From assembly GCA_947305005.1 (NCBI GenBank), contig CAMZCM010000001.1:186001-250000 (forward strand): a stretch of DNA of 64,000 nt, in the 5' to 3' direction. Numbering within the stretch: the first letter of the stretch is position 1; the number at the start of each line of letters is the position of its first letter. The notes below the pieces were generated by a model, which ran no database searches, was not told the DNA's origin, and saw nothing but the letters and a program-made list of their open reading frames with translations. Of this stretch, positions 1 to 8,178 are shown piece after piece. Both the position numbers and the translations under genes were made by a program. Origin of the DNA: an uncultured Prevotellaceae bacterium. Lineage in GTDB: Bacteria > Bacteroidota > Bacteroidia > Bacteroidales > Bacteroidaceae.

Positions 1-1
1 C

Positions 2-2251
2 TACGACCCACGGACAGGTCAGGTGACTCGCCATCAGCCCAGCCTGAGCGACCGACGCCTGATCCTGTCTCAAGTTGCATACGCAGGCGACAGGCGCTTT
101 GTCGTGGGCAGCAAGGCGAACGGCTTATATCTGTGTGACCTGCGGACTGGAATAACCGAGCGTATAGAGGGCGTCGGCAATGTAGTGACAACAGTGCAAC
201 GCTGCGCCGATGGGAACATCTGTGTAGCTACTGACGGCTCTGGTGCTTTCATGTTGGATAGCGAGACACTGGACATCAAGGAGCATTTCCATTCCGAGGC
301 AGAAGACCAGCATAGCCTTCCCTCCAATGCCACTTACTGCTACTATCGTGACAACAACGGTGTCAACTGGTTTGGTTTCGTACGTTACGGACTGGCCTAC
401 ACCTATTATTGTGGCGACCTATTCAAGCCTTTCCGCGTCGGTGATTTTACCACGGAAGGCATTAATATACGTACCTTCTGCCGTCATGGCGACGACGTGC
501 TTCTCGGAACCTTTAATGGGTTTTATTATGTAAATTCCCAAACGGGACAACATCGCTACTACAGCCCTGCAGATTTGGGCGGTGGACATATTGTCGATGC
601 CGTGACTTGGTATGACGGTCTTTTCTATATCGGCACCTTCGATGGCGGTCTGCGCACGTTCGATCCCATGACGCTGACACTGAAGAAGCAGAACATCGAT
701 CCTCTCCTTGACGATATCTCCATCGGAGACCTGAAGGTCGGTCCCGACGGTCGGCTGTGGGTTGGCTGCACCCATGGTCTGGTCATTGTGGATGAAGGGA
801 AAATCCAGCAGCATTTTACAGAGCAGAATTCACGTATTGTAGGCGGCTTGATTATCAGCATTACTTTCGATGCCTCGGGCAATGCCTGGCTGACAGGAGC
901 TGACGGTTGTTCGCTATATAGTACGCGCAGTCATGAGATCGTGGAGACCACTTTCCCAAAAGGATTCTTCAACAAAATGCCCTGGATGCGCGGTGCACAA
1001 GGTCACGACGGTATAGTGCTGATGCGCACAGGACCGCAGACATTCTATACCAACGAGCAGATGACCGATTTTGGCGAACTGCTGTTGCCTGTGAGTTTTT
1101 CCGACAAATGGTGTCGTGGTATGGTTGATGATATGCAGGGACATTACTTGTTTGCTTCCGAGCGAGGAGTGTTCCGTTTTGACTATGCCCTTCAGGAGAC
1201 GCAGCACTTCGGCTATGGCGAGGGACTTCGTGGCAGCTACGTCAATGATATAAGCATGGGGGGCAACGAGCTTCTATGGGTGTCCACTTCACAGGGGCTG
1301 TTCTACTGCGATGTGGCCGCCTTGGATGCTTGGAAGAAGAATACCCGCTATCGGGTGCAGCTGTTTAACATCCGACGGGGTAGTGATCTGCTGGCATCCG
1401 ATGAGGAATATCTGGTGAACGAGGAACATCGTATCAATTTGACATGGAACTTCACATCGCAGGTGTTGCAGCTAAGGTTCTTGCTGTTAGACTTTGCCAA
1501 ACCTACGGGGCGTATGTATGAGTACCGATTGGATGACGGTGATTGGCTGCTGAAGGATGCTGCAGACGAGATAGATATCCGCCACATGCTGTTAGGGCGG
1601 CATAGCCTGGAGGTACGGCTGGCAGGTGCCGAGGGTACGGCTTCGATTTATACCATCACGGTCATTCCGTCGTTCTGGGCCATCTTTGAACTGGTACTAT
1701 TCATCGTTGCCGTGTCACTTCTATGGTTATGGTGGCGCTACCGCAAGAACACCAAGGTGCTGCTCAGCGAGCGCGATGAGATTGAAAATGCCCTGATAGA
1801 AATAGAACAGCAGGAGGCGTTGTTGGAAGAACGTCAGGAAGCAGCAGAGGAAGCGACAAATGGTAATAAGTACCAACAGATAAAGGTGAGTGAGGAGGAA
1901 TGTGTTGATATTGTTCGTCGTATGCGTCACTATCTCGAAACGGAACACGCTTATACCAATTCCGAACTGCAACGCACAGACCTTGCGCATGTGCTTCATG
2001 TATCGGTTGTCAAACTCAGTTATGTCTTCTCCATGCACCTTAAAGAGAACTATTATGAGTTTATCAATCGATACCGCTTGGAGATGTTTAAACAGCTGAT
2101 TGCAGAGGGTGCCTACAAGCGTTTCACATTGACAGCCTTGAGTGAACAGTGTGGCTTTAAAAAGTCATCTTTCTTCAGCACGTTCCGCAAAGTGGAAGGA
2201 ATGACGCCCACCGAGTATTTGAAGCAGCATAACATCAAAATTAAGCTTTAG
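2..2251 (+). CDS. Two-component-propeller/AraC membrane regulator, 5' end cut by the window
   Basis: The frame is open from base 2 (reads Y-D-P-R-T-G, a propeller strand), so the GTG at 23 is not the real start. The visible part holds beta-propeller repeats with WVGCTHG- and WVSTSQG-type strands, then a Y_Y_Y-like domain. One membrane span follows (about 1669-1740, FWAIFELVLFIVAVSLLWLW), then an acidic coiled coil and a C-terminal AraC-type HTH (about 1890-2250, ending GMTPTEYLKQHN). This resembles the hybrid two-component sensors that control glycan-use loci, but no histidine kinase or receiver domain lies between the membrane span and the HTH, so DNA binding is probably coupled directly to periplasmic sensing. 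Its target genes are not in view. An ECF sigma gene follows after a terminator. Confidence 0.85.
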   Translation, partial: YDPRTGQVTRHQPSLSDRRLILSQVAYAGDRRFVVGSKANGLYLCDLRTGITERIEGVGNVVTTVQRCADGNICVATDGSGAFMLDSETLDIKEHFHSEAEDQHSLPSNATYCYYRDNNGVNWFGFVRYGLAYTYYCGDLFKPFRVGDFTTEGINIRTFCRHGDDVLLGTFNGFYYVNSQTGQHRYYSPADLGGGHIVDAVTWYDGLFYIGTFDGGLRTFDPMTLTLKKQNIDPLLDDISIGDLKVGPDGRLWVGCTHGLVIVDEGKIQQHFTEQNSRIVGGLIISITFDASGNAWLTGADGCSLYSTRSHEIVETTFPKGFFNKMPWMRGAQGHDGIVLMRTGPQTFYTNEQMTDFGELLLPVSFSDKWCRGMVDDMQGHYLFASERGVFRFDYALQETQHFGYGEGLRGSYVNDISMGGNELLWVSTSQGLFYCDVAALDAWKKNTRYRVQLFNIRRGSDLLASDEEYLVNEEHRINLTWNFTSQVLQLRFLLLDFAKPTGRMYEYRLDDGDWLLKDAADEIDIRHMLLGRHSLEVRLAGAEGTASIYTITVIPSFWAIFELVLFIVAVSLLWLWWRYRKNTKVLLSERDEIENALIEIEQQEALLEERQEAAEEATNGNKYQQIKVSEEECVDIVRRMRHYLETEHAYTNSELQRTDLAHVLHVSVVKLSYVFSMHLKENYYEFINRYRLEMFKQLIAEGAYKRFTLTALSEQCGFKKSSFFSTFRKVEGMTPTEYLKQHNIKIKL

Positions 2252-2331
2252 CGAGTGCGAAAAACTTTTTTGGACGCAGCAAATAGCATCTGATAATCAA
2301 CTCACTAACTTATATAGACGTTCTAAAAACT

Positions 2332-2360
2332 CAGTTGGCGGCATTGCCAGCTGTTTTTTT
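2332..2360 (+). terminator. Rho-independent terminator after the AraC regulator
   Basis: An 8-bp stem (2332-2339 with 2346-2353, one G-T pair) with a 6-nt loop is followed directly by seven Ts. Confidence 0.8.
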
Positions 2361-2382
2361 ATTGTTGTATATGGCGTTTACT

Positions 2383-2390
2383 TTACTTTG
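2383..2390 (+). promoter_or_regulatory. Probable promoter -7 box of the ECF sigma gene
   Basis: TTACTTTG is one mismatch from TAnnTTTG, with a TTG about 18 nt upstream. It places transcription start near 2395, which makes ATG 2436, not the TTG at 2388, the likely start of the downstream gene. Confidence 0.5.
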
Positions 2391-2435
2391 CAGCAGAAAT
2401 CAAAACATTTGCCCGTAACTAAATCGGAAACAACA

Positions 2436-2954
2436 ATGGAGACAAACGCCATTTCTTCCCAACAATCGGATCTCATAGCACGTATCTATGAGCAGTACTT
2501 CGGTGAGCTGAAACTTTACTTCCTTGCCTATACGCACAATGAAATGGAAGCTGAGGATTTTGTTCACAACCTTTTCATGAAACTCATGCGCGTGGATCTG
2601 ATTGTAGAATCCACTGTACGTCATTTACTCTTTATGACAGCTCATCGCATGATTATCGATGAGGTTCGCCATAGATATTATATACGTCAGGCTGAGATCC
2701 GTATGAAAAACGGTATGGAGCTGGCTTATCCGACGGATGTCTATGACAAGATGGAACGCGAGCAGCTTTTGGCCCTCGAGGAGCGTAAGCTGAGTACGAT
2801 GCCGAAGAAACGTGCAAATGCTTATCGTTTATGGCGTGAGGAGAAGAGTATGCAGGAGATAGCAGTGGCCCTCAACATCAGCCGACGCACGGCCGAAGCG
2901 CATGTGTATCATGCTACTTGCGAAATGAAGGAATTTTTCCGCAAGGCCGTCTAA
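2436..2954 (+). CDS. ECF-type RNA polymerase sigma-70 factor
   Basis: A 172-aa protein from ATG 2436 (METNAISSQQ). An in-frame TTG at 2388 overlaps the predicted -7 box and is unlikely to be used. The region-2-like part (LIARIYEQYFGELKLYFLAY...AEDFVHNLFMKLM) and the region-4 helix-turn-helix (MQEIAVALNISRRTAEAHVYHA) are both visible, joined by a short linker, as in ECF factors that direct polymerase to surface-glycan loci. In Bacteroidota such genes usually precede a FecR-type anti-sigma gene and a SusC/SusD pair. None of these follow here; only a truncated secreted-protein remnant does, so the factor may be orphaned by deletion. Confidence 0.85.
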   Translation: METNAISSQQSDLIARIYEQYFGELKLYFLAYTHNEMEAEDFVHNLFMKLMRVDLIVESTVRHLLFMTAHRMIIDEVRHRYYIRQAEIRMKNGMELAYPTDVYDKMEREQLLALEERKLSTMPKKRANAYRLWREEKSMQEIAVALNISRRTAEAHVYHATCEMKEFFRKAV

Positions 2955-3010
2955 GGAGAGACGAAAGAGAATCATATAAATCTAATAAATACCTTTTATT
3001 ATATCATATA

Positions 3011-3142
3011 ATGAATAAGAAACTTCTGATATACGTCTTCACGACTTTATTCTGTGTCCAGTTTGCTGTTGCCGGACGTGTTTTCGTTCATCCTGGCGTT
3101 AGGGCATCAGGTGTCATGTGCGAGCGTGTTTTTGAAAAATAG
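3011..3142 (+). pseudogene. Truncated secreted protein remnant (lyase/heparinase-like N-terminus)
   Basis: A 43-codon frame starts with a convincing signal peptide (MNKKLLIYVFTTLFCVQFAVA), then GRVFVHPGV, then unrelated residues and a stop. The RVFVHPGV start resembles the mature N-terminus of Bacteroidota polysaccharide lyase/heparinase-like proteins, by recall only. The similarity stops abruptly after HPGV, near 3097, suggesting a deletion that removed the rest of the gene. It lies 56 nt after the sigma factor and just before a tRNA. It could instead be a genuine small secreted peptide. Confidence 0.45.
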
Positions 3143-3151
3143 GGGGATAAA

Positions 3152-3182
3152 GCTTGTTTTTCTTTTCGAAAGGAGAACAAGC
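3152..3182 (+). terminator. Hairpin downstream of the remnant
   Basis: A GCTTGTT/AACAAGC stem encloses a T-rich/A-rich inner stem around TTCGAA. It probably ends plus-strand transcription ahead of the oppositely oriented tRNA gene. Confidence 0.45.
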
Positions 3183-3195
3183 AAGATGGATAAAG

Positions 3196-3229
3196 AAAGA
3201 AGCGCAACGAGAAATCGTTGCGCTTCTTT
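3196..3229 (-). terminator. Perfect 15-bp hairpin, terminator of tRNA-Met
   Basis: Bases 3196-3210 are the exact reverse complement of 3215-3229, with a GAAA loop. It begins one base beyond the tRNA 3' end and has short T tracts on the minus side, so it ends the tRNA transcript and may work in both directions. Confidence 0.75.
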
Positions 3230-3230
3230 G

Positions 3231-3304
3231 TAGCGGGAATCGGGATTGAACCGATGACCTCATGATTATGAATCATGCGCTCTAACCAGCTGAGCTATCC
3301 CGCC
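3231..3304 (-). tRNA. tRNA-Met (anticodon CAT)
   Basis: On the minus strand a full cloverleaf is visible. Acceptor GGCGGGA pairs with TCCCGCT (G-T at the first pair), the D-arm is GCTC...GAGC, and the anticodon stem CATGA/TCATG carries loop TTCATAA (CAT). The T-arm is CGG-TTCAATC-CCG. CCA is not encoded. Anticodon CAT could also mark a lysidine-modified tRNA-Ile; the overall sequence looks like elongator tRNA-Met. It is transcribed alone from the promoter at 3333-3365. Confidence 0.9.
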
Positions 3305-3332
3305 AAGAGCAGTCCCTTTCGGTTTTGCGGGT

Positions 3333-3365
3333 GCAAAGATAGGTCAAAATTCGCGAACTGCCAAA
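3333..3365 (-). promoter_or_regulatory. Promoter of tRNA-Met
   Basis: On the minus strand TTTG (3362-3365), a 20-nt spacer, then TATCTTTGC (3333-3341). Both elements match the Bacteroidota consensus, with the same spacing as the ferredoxin promoter. Confidence 0.85.
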
Positions 3366-3393
3366 ACTTTTCTCATAAAAAGAAAGTCTGAGG

Positions 3394-3436
3394 CATGAAA
3401 AAGCTCTCGCCCTAAAGAGGGGAGAGCTATTTCATG
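3394..3436 (-). terminator. Terminator of the ferredoxin gene
   Basis: A long imperfect hairpin: CATGAAA/TTTCATG, an A-A mismatch, AGCTCTC/GAGAGCT, then a CCCT/AGGG cap. It lies 18 nt downstream of the ferredoxin stop. Confidence 0.65.
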
Positions 3437-3453
3437 TGTGAAATTAAGACACA

Positions 3454-3618
3454 TTAGAGGCTGATAGCGCCAGAGGGGCAAGCATCTGCGCAAGTGCCAC
3501 ACTCGGTGCACTCTTCGGGATTGATGCTGTAGATGTCGCCTTCAGAGATTGCGCCAACGGGACATTCGTCAATGCAAGTGCCGCATGCTACGCAGTCTTC
3601 ACCAATTACATAAGCCAT
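3454..3618 (-). CDS. 2[4Fe-4S] ferredoxin, 54 aa
   Basis: A short complete gene, MAYVIGEDCV to CPSGAISL. Two CxxCxxCxxxCP-type cluster motifs are present (CVACGTCIDECP and CTECGTCADACP), each expected to bind one [4Fe-4S] cluster, so this is a bacterial-type low-potential electron carrier of normal length. Likely partners are pyruvate:ferredoxin oxidoreductase or hydrogenase-type enzymes, none of which lie in the window. The gene is monocistronic, with a strong consensus promoter (3693-3725) and its own terminator. Confidence 0.95.
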   Translation of the reverse strand: MAYVIGEDCVACGTCIDECPVGAISEGDIYSINPEECTECGTCADACPSGAISL

Positions 3619-3692
3619 AACAGATAAAATTTAAAGGTTATTTGATGGTTATTTCTTAGATGTCGGAACCCATTCTTTGGACTTCTGACCGC

Positions 3693-3725
3693 GCAAAGAT
3701 ACTTACTTTTGGTGATTCCCGCAAA
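3693..3725 (-). promoter_or_regulatory. Promoter of the ferredoxin gene
   Basis: Minus-strand TTTG (3722-3725), 20-nt spacer, TATCTTTGC (3693-3701). This gives a leader of about 70 nt. Confidence 0.85.
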
Positions 3726-3770
3726 TCTTTGGGCGTTTTTTGAAGTTTGGGATACCTAAAATGAGTGATT

Positions 3771-6605
3771 TCATTCTTGTGCAGGTTCCTGGATGACACG
3801 GACGCGGTTGTGTTTAGCCAGTATCATCTTGGCCATCTTCTGGATGTCCTTGGCGGTGATGGACTGGATAATCTCTTCGTAGTCATCAGAGGGGTCGTAC
3901 TTGCGACGCAGGACAGAGTTGATTCGTCCCATCCAGTAGCCATTCTCGCGCTGGTTCTGTGCGAAGGTCTTGAGCATGTACTCCTTGGCCTTGGTGATGC
4001 TCTCTTCAGCGGGGCCATTAGCGGCCATATCCACGAGCACGTCCTGCACGATCTGCAAACAGGTGTCAGTCATCTCTGGCTTCACAGGGAAGCTGGTTTC
4101 CAGAACATAGTATGTCTTGTCATCAGCGCCACGTGTGATGTCGCCATTGGCGTGAGTGCTGTAGGCGGCGCCAAGCTCCTCGCGAATCTTCTTGAGGTAG
4201 ATTTCAGATACGCAGGTGCCGAGGATATCCATGACAGCGTTGTTCTTGACAGAGAGCTTGATGGGGCCTGTCCACACGCTGAAGATCTGGCTTTGAGGGG
4301 TCTCCATCTTCTGTTTGTAGCGGTTGGTGACATCACCCTTTGCAAAGCGGACACCCGTGTCAAAGGACTTGTCCTTACGCTTCATTGTGGGCAGTGTAGC
4401 CAGATATTTCTTGGAGAGTTCGCGAATCTGGTCTTCGTCAATGTTACCGATGAAGAAGAAGGTGAAGTCGCTGGCATCGGCAAAGCGGTCAGCATAGATT
4501 TGCAATATACGGTCGTAATCCACGAGATCCACCTCTTCTTCAGTCATGGGCTGAACGAGCGGGTGGTGATTGTAGAGTGTCATTGAAATGCTATCGCTCA
4601 GGCTGGCTTTGGGATTGAGTTTCTTGTTACGTAGGGACTCGCGAACGCTGTTCAATAGGGAGCCTACGGCATCGAGGTCCTTCTCACGAGGCTGGAAGTA
4701 AAGATAGATCAGTTCGAACATCGTCTCGATGTCCTTTTTGGAACTCTGGCCGCCCATGCTTTCCTGACGACCGCCGACGCCGACGTTGACGCCTGCATTC
4801 TTGCCGGCTAACGCCTTGCTCAGCTCTACCTGAGTGAAACCACCCAGCTTGCTGCGGCCCATCACAGAACCGAAGAGATTCAGATTGATACGGTCATTGA
4901 TGCCGTAGCGGGCTGTGCCGCCTTCGCTCCAGGCAGACATCAGGATCTCATCGTCCTTATAATCTGTCTCCTTCATCACCACCGTCACACCATTGCTGAG
5001 AGTAAGGATCTCAGTGTCAAAGGGACCATCTACCTCTTTCTTGATAGAACCGGCAGCAGGCAAGGTCTCAATCAGTGGACCAGTCTTGACATTATCCTCC
5101 CAAGCGGTCAGCTCCATCTGCTGGGCAGCGTGGATGGCATCCAAGAGCTGTTGCTCAGTAGGAATCTCCAATCCTTCCTTCTCAGGGCTCATGGCGAGCA
5201 CGACGAGGTTGGTGTCGGACTTCGTGATATACTGCTGAAGCATCTGAGCATAGGCCTGAGCGGGCAATGCAGGCAGCACCTGCTGTGCGAACTGGTATTC
5301 CACTTCGATGCCAGGGATGGGCTCGTTGTCCAGGAATGAGCGGTAGTATTCACGGGCAAAGTTCTTAGACTTCCGTTTGTCACGGTTGTTATAGGACTGC
5401 TCGTAGTTGCTCAGCGTCTCGGCCACAGCACGATCCACCTCGCCCTTCGTGAAACCGAACTGGTCAAAGCGATAGACCTCTGCCATGACCGCCTTCACAG
5501 CTTCTTCGACACGGCCTTCCTTCGGCGTGATTTCCACATTGAAGGCGCCTGTCACCTTGGAAGAGAGCAGGAAAGCGCCGTCGCTCACGCCTGCGCCACG
5601 GAAGGGACATTCAGGTTTCAGAGCCAGTTCGCCCAGACGTTGGTTGAGGATATTGCTTGCAATGCTCTTGCCAAGTGTCTCTATGTAAGCGCCATGAGTG
5701 TTACAGAGATTCTCAGGGATAACCGGGTGCTTCAGGGCAATCATTACGTTCTGAGAGGTGATTTCGGGATCTTTGTCGGAGACCACGACAGCTTCGGTGT
5801 TGTCCGGAACGCTGTAATACTCACGCTTAGCCACCGGCTGCTCCACTTGGATAGAGTTGAAGAGATTCTTGATCTTCGTCTCAATCTGATCCACATTGAT
5901 GTCGCCAATCACAATGAGACCCTGCAGGTCAGGACGATACCATTTGTGGTAATAGGCACGGAGCGTGTCGTAAGGACATTCATCGACGACCTCCATCAGG
6001 CCGATGGGGAAACGACGGCCATAGCGGCTGTCGGACATCAGTTTCTCTAAGTGGCGCACCAGAATGCGGGTCATGCCTGTGTTGCGCATACGCCATTCCT
6101 GATGAATCACACCGCGCTCCTTGTCGATTTCCTTGCCGTCCAGCGTCAGGTCGTGGCTCCAGTCGTGCAGGATGAGCAGGCAGGAGTCGATGGCACCCTC
6201 GCGCGCAGGTACATTATCAATATTATAGACGGTTTCCTCAATGCTGGTGTAAGCATTGAGCTGAGCACCGAACTTCACGCCGATACTCTCGAGATAGTTG
6301 GTCAGGGAGCTGTCGGGGAAGTGGGTGGTGCCATTGAAACACATGTGCTCCAGGAAGTGGGCAAGGCCGCGCTGGCTCTCCTCCTCCTGAATAGAACCCA
6401 CCTTCTGGGCTATGTAGAAGAACGCCTGGTTCTTGGGTTCTTCGTTGTGACGGATATAATAGGTCAAGCCATTGTCCAGGTGGCCGATGCGCACCTGCGG
6501 GTCAACGCTCATGGGTTGTTGCATCAGTTGTTGTCCGTTCTGTGCAAAAGACACGGTGGCGGTCAACATCAGCAGGGATAAAACGAATAATTTGAAGTGT
6601 TTCAT
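3771..6605 (-). CDS. M16-family zinc metalloprotease, periplasmic
   Basis: 944 aa with signal peptide MKHFKLFVLSLLMLTATVSFAQ. The inverted zinc motif HFLEH is at residues 83-87 (GLAHFLEHMCFNGTTHFP), followed by the expected downstream glutamate region (KERGVIHQEWR). The length fits fused two-half pitrilysin-like enzymes, with an active N-terminal half and an inactive C-terminal half (ILTLSNGVTVVMKETDYKDDEI). It is expected to degrade peptides in the periplasm. It is the last gene of the operon that starts at miaB, 24 nt after folK. Confidence 0.92.
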   Translation of the reverse strand: MKHFKLFVLSLLMLTATVSFAQNGQQLMQQPMSVDPQVRIGHLDNGLTYYIRHNEEPKNQAFFYIAQKVGSIQEEESQRGLAHFLEHMCFNGTTHFPDSSLTNYLESIGVKFGAQLNAYTSIEETVYNIDNVPAREGAIDSCLLILHDWSHDLTLDGKEIDKERGVIHQEWRMRNTGMTRILVRHLEKLMSDSRYGRRFPIGLMEVVDECPYDTLRAYYHKWYRPDLQGLIVIGDINVDQIETKIKNLFNSIQVEQPVAKREYYSVPDNTEAVVVSDKDPEITSQNVMIALKHPVIPENLCNTHGAYIETLGKSIASNILNQRLGELALKPECPFRGAGVSDGAFLLSSKVTGAFNVEITPKEGRVEEAVKAVMAEVYRFDQFGFTKGEVDRAVAETLSNYEQSYNNRDKRKSKNFAREYYRSFLDNEPIPGIEVEYQFAQQVLPALPAQAYAQMLQQYITKSDTNLVVLAMSPEKEGLEIPTEQQLLDAIHAAQQMELTAWEDNVKTGPLIETLPAAGSIKKEVDGPFDTEILTLSNGVTVVMKETDYKDDEILMSAWSEGGTARYGINDRINLNLFGSVMGRSKLGGFTQVELSKALAGKNAGVNVGVGGRQESMGGQSSKKDIETMFELIYLYFQPREKDLDAVGSLLNSVRESLRNKKLNPKASLSDSISMTLYNHHPLVQPMTEEEVDLVDYDRILQIYADRFADASDFTFFFIGNIDEDQIRELSKKYLATLPTMKRKDKSFDTGVRFAKGDVTNRYKQKMETPQSQIFSVWTGPIKLSVKNNAVMDILGTCVSEIYLKKIREELGAAYSTHANGDITRGADDKTYYVLETSFPVKPEMTDTCLQIVQDVLVDMAANGPAEESITKAKEYMLKTFAQNQRENGYWMGRINSVLRRKYDPSDDYEEIIQSITAKDIQKMAKMILAKHNRVRVIQEPAQE

Positions 6606-6629
6606 TTGATTGATAGTTTATGAGTTGTG

Positions 6630-7067
6630 CTAAAAATCACGGGAAATAGTTAGGTTCTTGCGCACCTCCTCCAGAGGTTGCATCACGAAGGGCCGCTCCT
6701 GCATACGGGGATGCGGAATCTTGAGCTCGGGGGTGTCGATGATCTCGTCGCCATAGAGCAGGATGTCGAGGTCGATGGTGCGGTCCTCATACTGTCCGTT
6801 CACGCTCTTGGTGGTTCGTCCCAGCTCGCGCTCAATCTCCTGAGTGGTCTTCAGCAACTCCTCAGGGGTGAGAGTCGTGCGATAGAGGGCAACGGCATTG
6901 AGGAACGGATGGGCGGAGACGAAGCCCACGGGTTCTGTCTCGATGAAGGAAGAGCAACGCACCAGCAGCCCCACTCGCTGGACCATCTGCTCGATGGCCT
7001 GAAGGAACAGGGTGTGGCGGTCGCCCAGGTTGCTGCCCAAAGCAATATAAACGTCTGTCATTTTCAT
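6630..7067 (-). CDS. folK: Dihydropterin pyrophosphokinase (HPPK)
   Basis: 145 aa. It transfers pyrophosphate from ATP to 6-hydroxymethyl-dihydropterin in folate synthesis. The signature ALGSNLGDR is at the N-terminus and the metal-binding DRTIDLDILLYGD and IPHPRMQERPFVMQPL motifs follow. The start is MKMTDVYIALG; the second Met (7061) is an alternative. It lies 4 nt after queA. The folate genes folA and thyA are elsewhere in the window (25.2-26.5 kb). Confidence 0.95.
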   Translation of the reverse strand: MKMTDVYIALGSNLGDRHTLFLQAIEQMVQRVGLLVRCSSFIETEPVGFVSAHPFLNAVALYRTTLTPEELLKTTQEIERELGRTTKSVNGQYEDRTIDLDILLYGDEIIDTPELKIPHPRMQERPFVMQPLEEVRKNLTISRDF

Positions 7068-7071
7068 CGCG

Positions 7072-8136
7072 TTAGTCCTTGAGAATCAACATGGCATCAC
7101 CATAGGTGCCAAAACGATAACGGTGGTCACGCAGAGCTTCCTTGTAGGCTTTCATGACGAGGTCATAGCCGCCGAAAGCGCTGGTGAGCATGAGCAGCGT
7201 GGAGTAAGGCATATAGAAATTAGCCACCATTGCATCGGCAATGCCGAAGTCATAAGGCGGATAGATGAATTTGTTCGTCCAACCGTCAAACTCTTTCAGA
7301 CGTTTGTCTGCGCCGATGGCGGTCTCGAGGACGCGCTGCACGGTCGTACCGACGGCACAGATCTTATGACCATTCTCTTTGGCTGCATTGACAATGCGAC
7401 AGGCTTCAGCGTTCACATGAATCTCCTCGCTCTCCATCTTGTGCTTAGAGAGATCTTCCACATCTATCTCGCGGAAGTTCCCAAGACCGCAGTGCATGGT
7501 CACGAAAGCCATCTCGATACCTTTTATCTCCATGCGTTTGAGCAGGTTCTTGGAGAAATGAAGGCCAGAGCAGGGAGCGGTTACAGCACCTTCGTTCTTG
7601 GCAAAGACACATTGGAAATCCTCCATGTCCTGCGGAGTTGCCGGACGGGAGATGATATGTCTGGGCAGGGGCGCTTCACCAAGGGCATAGAGCGACTCCT
7701 TGAACTCCTCGTGAGGACCGTCGTAGAGGAAACGAAGGGTACGGCCACGGCTGGTGGTGTTGTCAATGACTTCTGCCACCATGCTCTCATCCTCGCCGAA
7801 GTACAACTTGTTGCCGATACGGATCTTGCGGGCAGGCTCCACGAGGACGTCCCACAAACGAAACTCAGCATTGAGCTCGCGGAGCAGGAACACCTCAATC
7901 TTCGCACCCGTCTTCTCCTTGTTGCCTTCCAGACGAGCCGGGAAGACTTTGGTATCGTTGAACACGAAAGCATCCTTGTCATCAAAGTATTCAAGGATGT
8001 CATAGAAATGGTCACGATGCTCAATGACACCACTCTGGGTATGCAATACCATCAGACGGCAGTCATCGCGGAAAGGCGTAGGCTCCTGAGCAATGCGCTC
8101 ATTGTCAAGCTTGAATTTAAATTGGGATAGTTTCAT
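7072..8136 (-). CDS. queA: tRNA preQ1(34) S-adenosylmethionine ribosyltransferase-isomerase
   Basis: 354 aa of the normal QueA length. It moves the ribosyl of SAM onto preQ1 at wobble position 34 to make epoxyqueuosine. Family motifs are visible: [19 protein letters not shown] at the N-terminus, [16 protein letters not shown] in the middle and [18 protein letters not shown] near the C-terminus. It sits between truB (42 nt upstream) and folK (4 nt downstream) in the minus-strand operon, the second of three tRNA-modification genes in it (miaB, truB, queA). Confidence 0.96.
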   Translation of the reverse strand: MKLSQFKFKLDNERIAQEPTPFRDDCRLMVLHTQSGVIEHRDHFYDILEYFDDKDAFVFNDTKVFPARLEGNKEKTGAKIEVFLLRELNAEFRLWDVLVEPARKIRIGNKLYFGEDESMVAEVIDNTTSRGRTLRFLYDGPHEEFKESLYALGEAPLPRHIISRPATPQDMEDFQCVFAKNEGAVTAPCSGLHFSKNLLKRMEIKGIEMAFVTMHCGLGNFREIDVEDLSKHKMESEEIHVNAEACRIVNAAKENGHKICAVGTTVQRVLETAIGADKRLKEFDGWTNKFIYPPYDFGIADAMVANFYMPYSTLLMLTSAFGGYDLVMKAYKEALRDHRYRFGTYGDAMLILKD

Positions 8137-8178
8137 ATATTTATCGTTATGTCGTTATCACGTGATGAAGGAAATAGG

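Noticed and set aside
3765-6581. Several plus-strand frames opposite the M16 protease
   Set aside because: Shadows of a gene with clear HxxEH motif, signal peptide and correct length.
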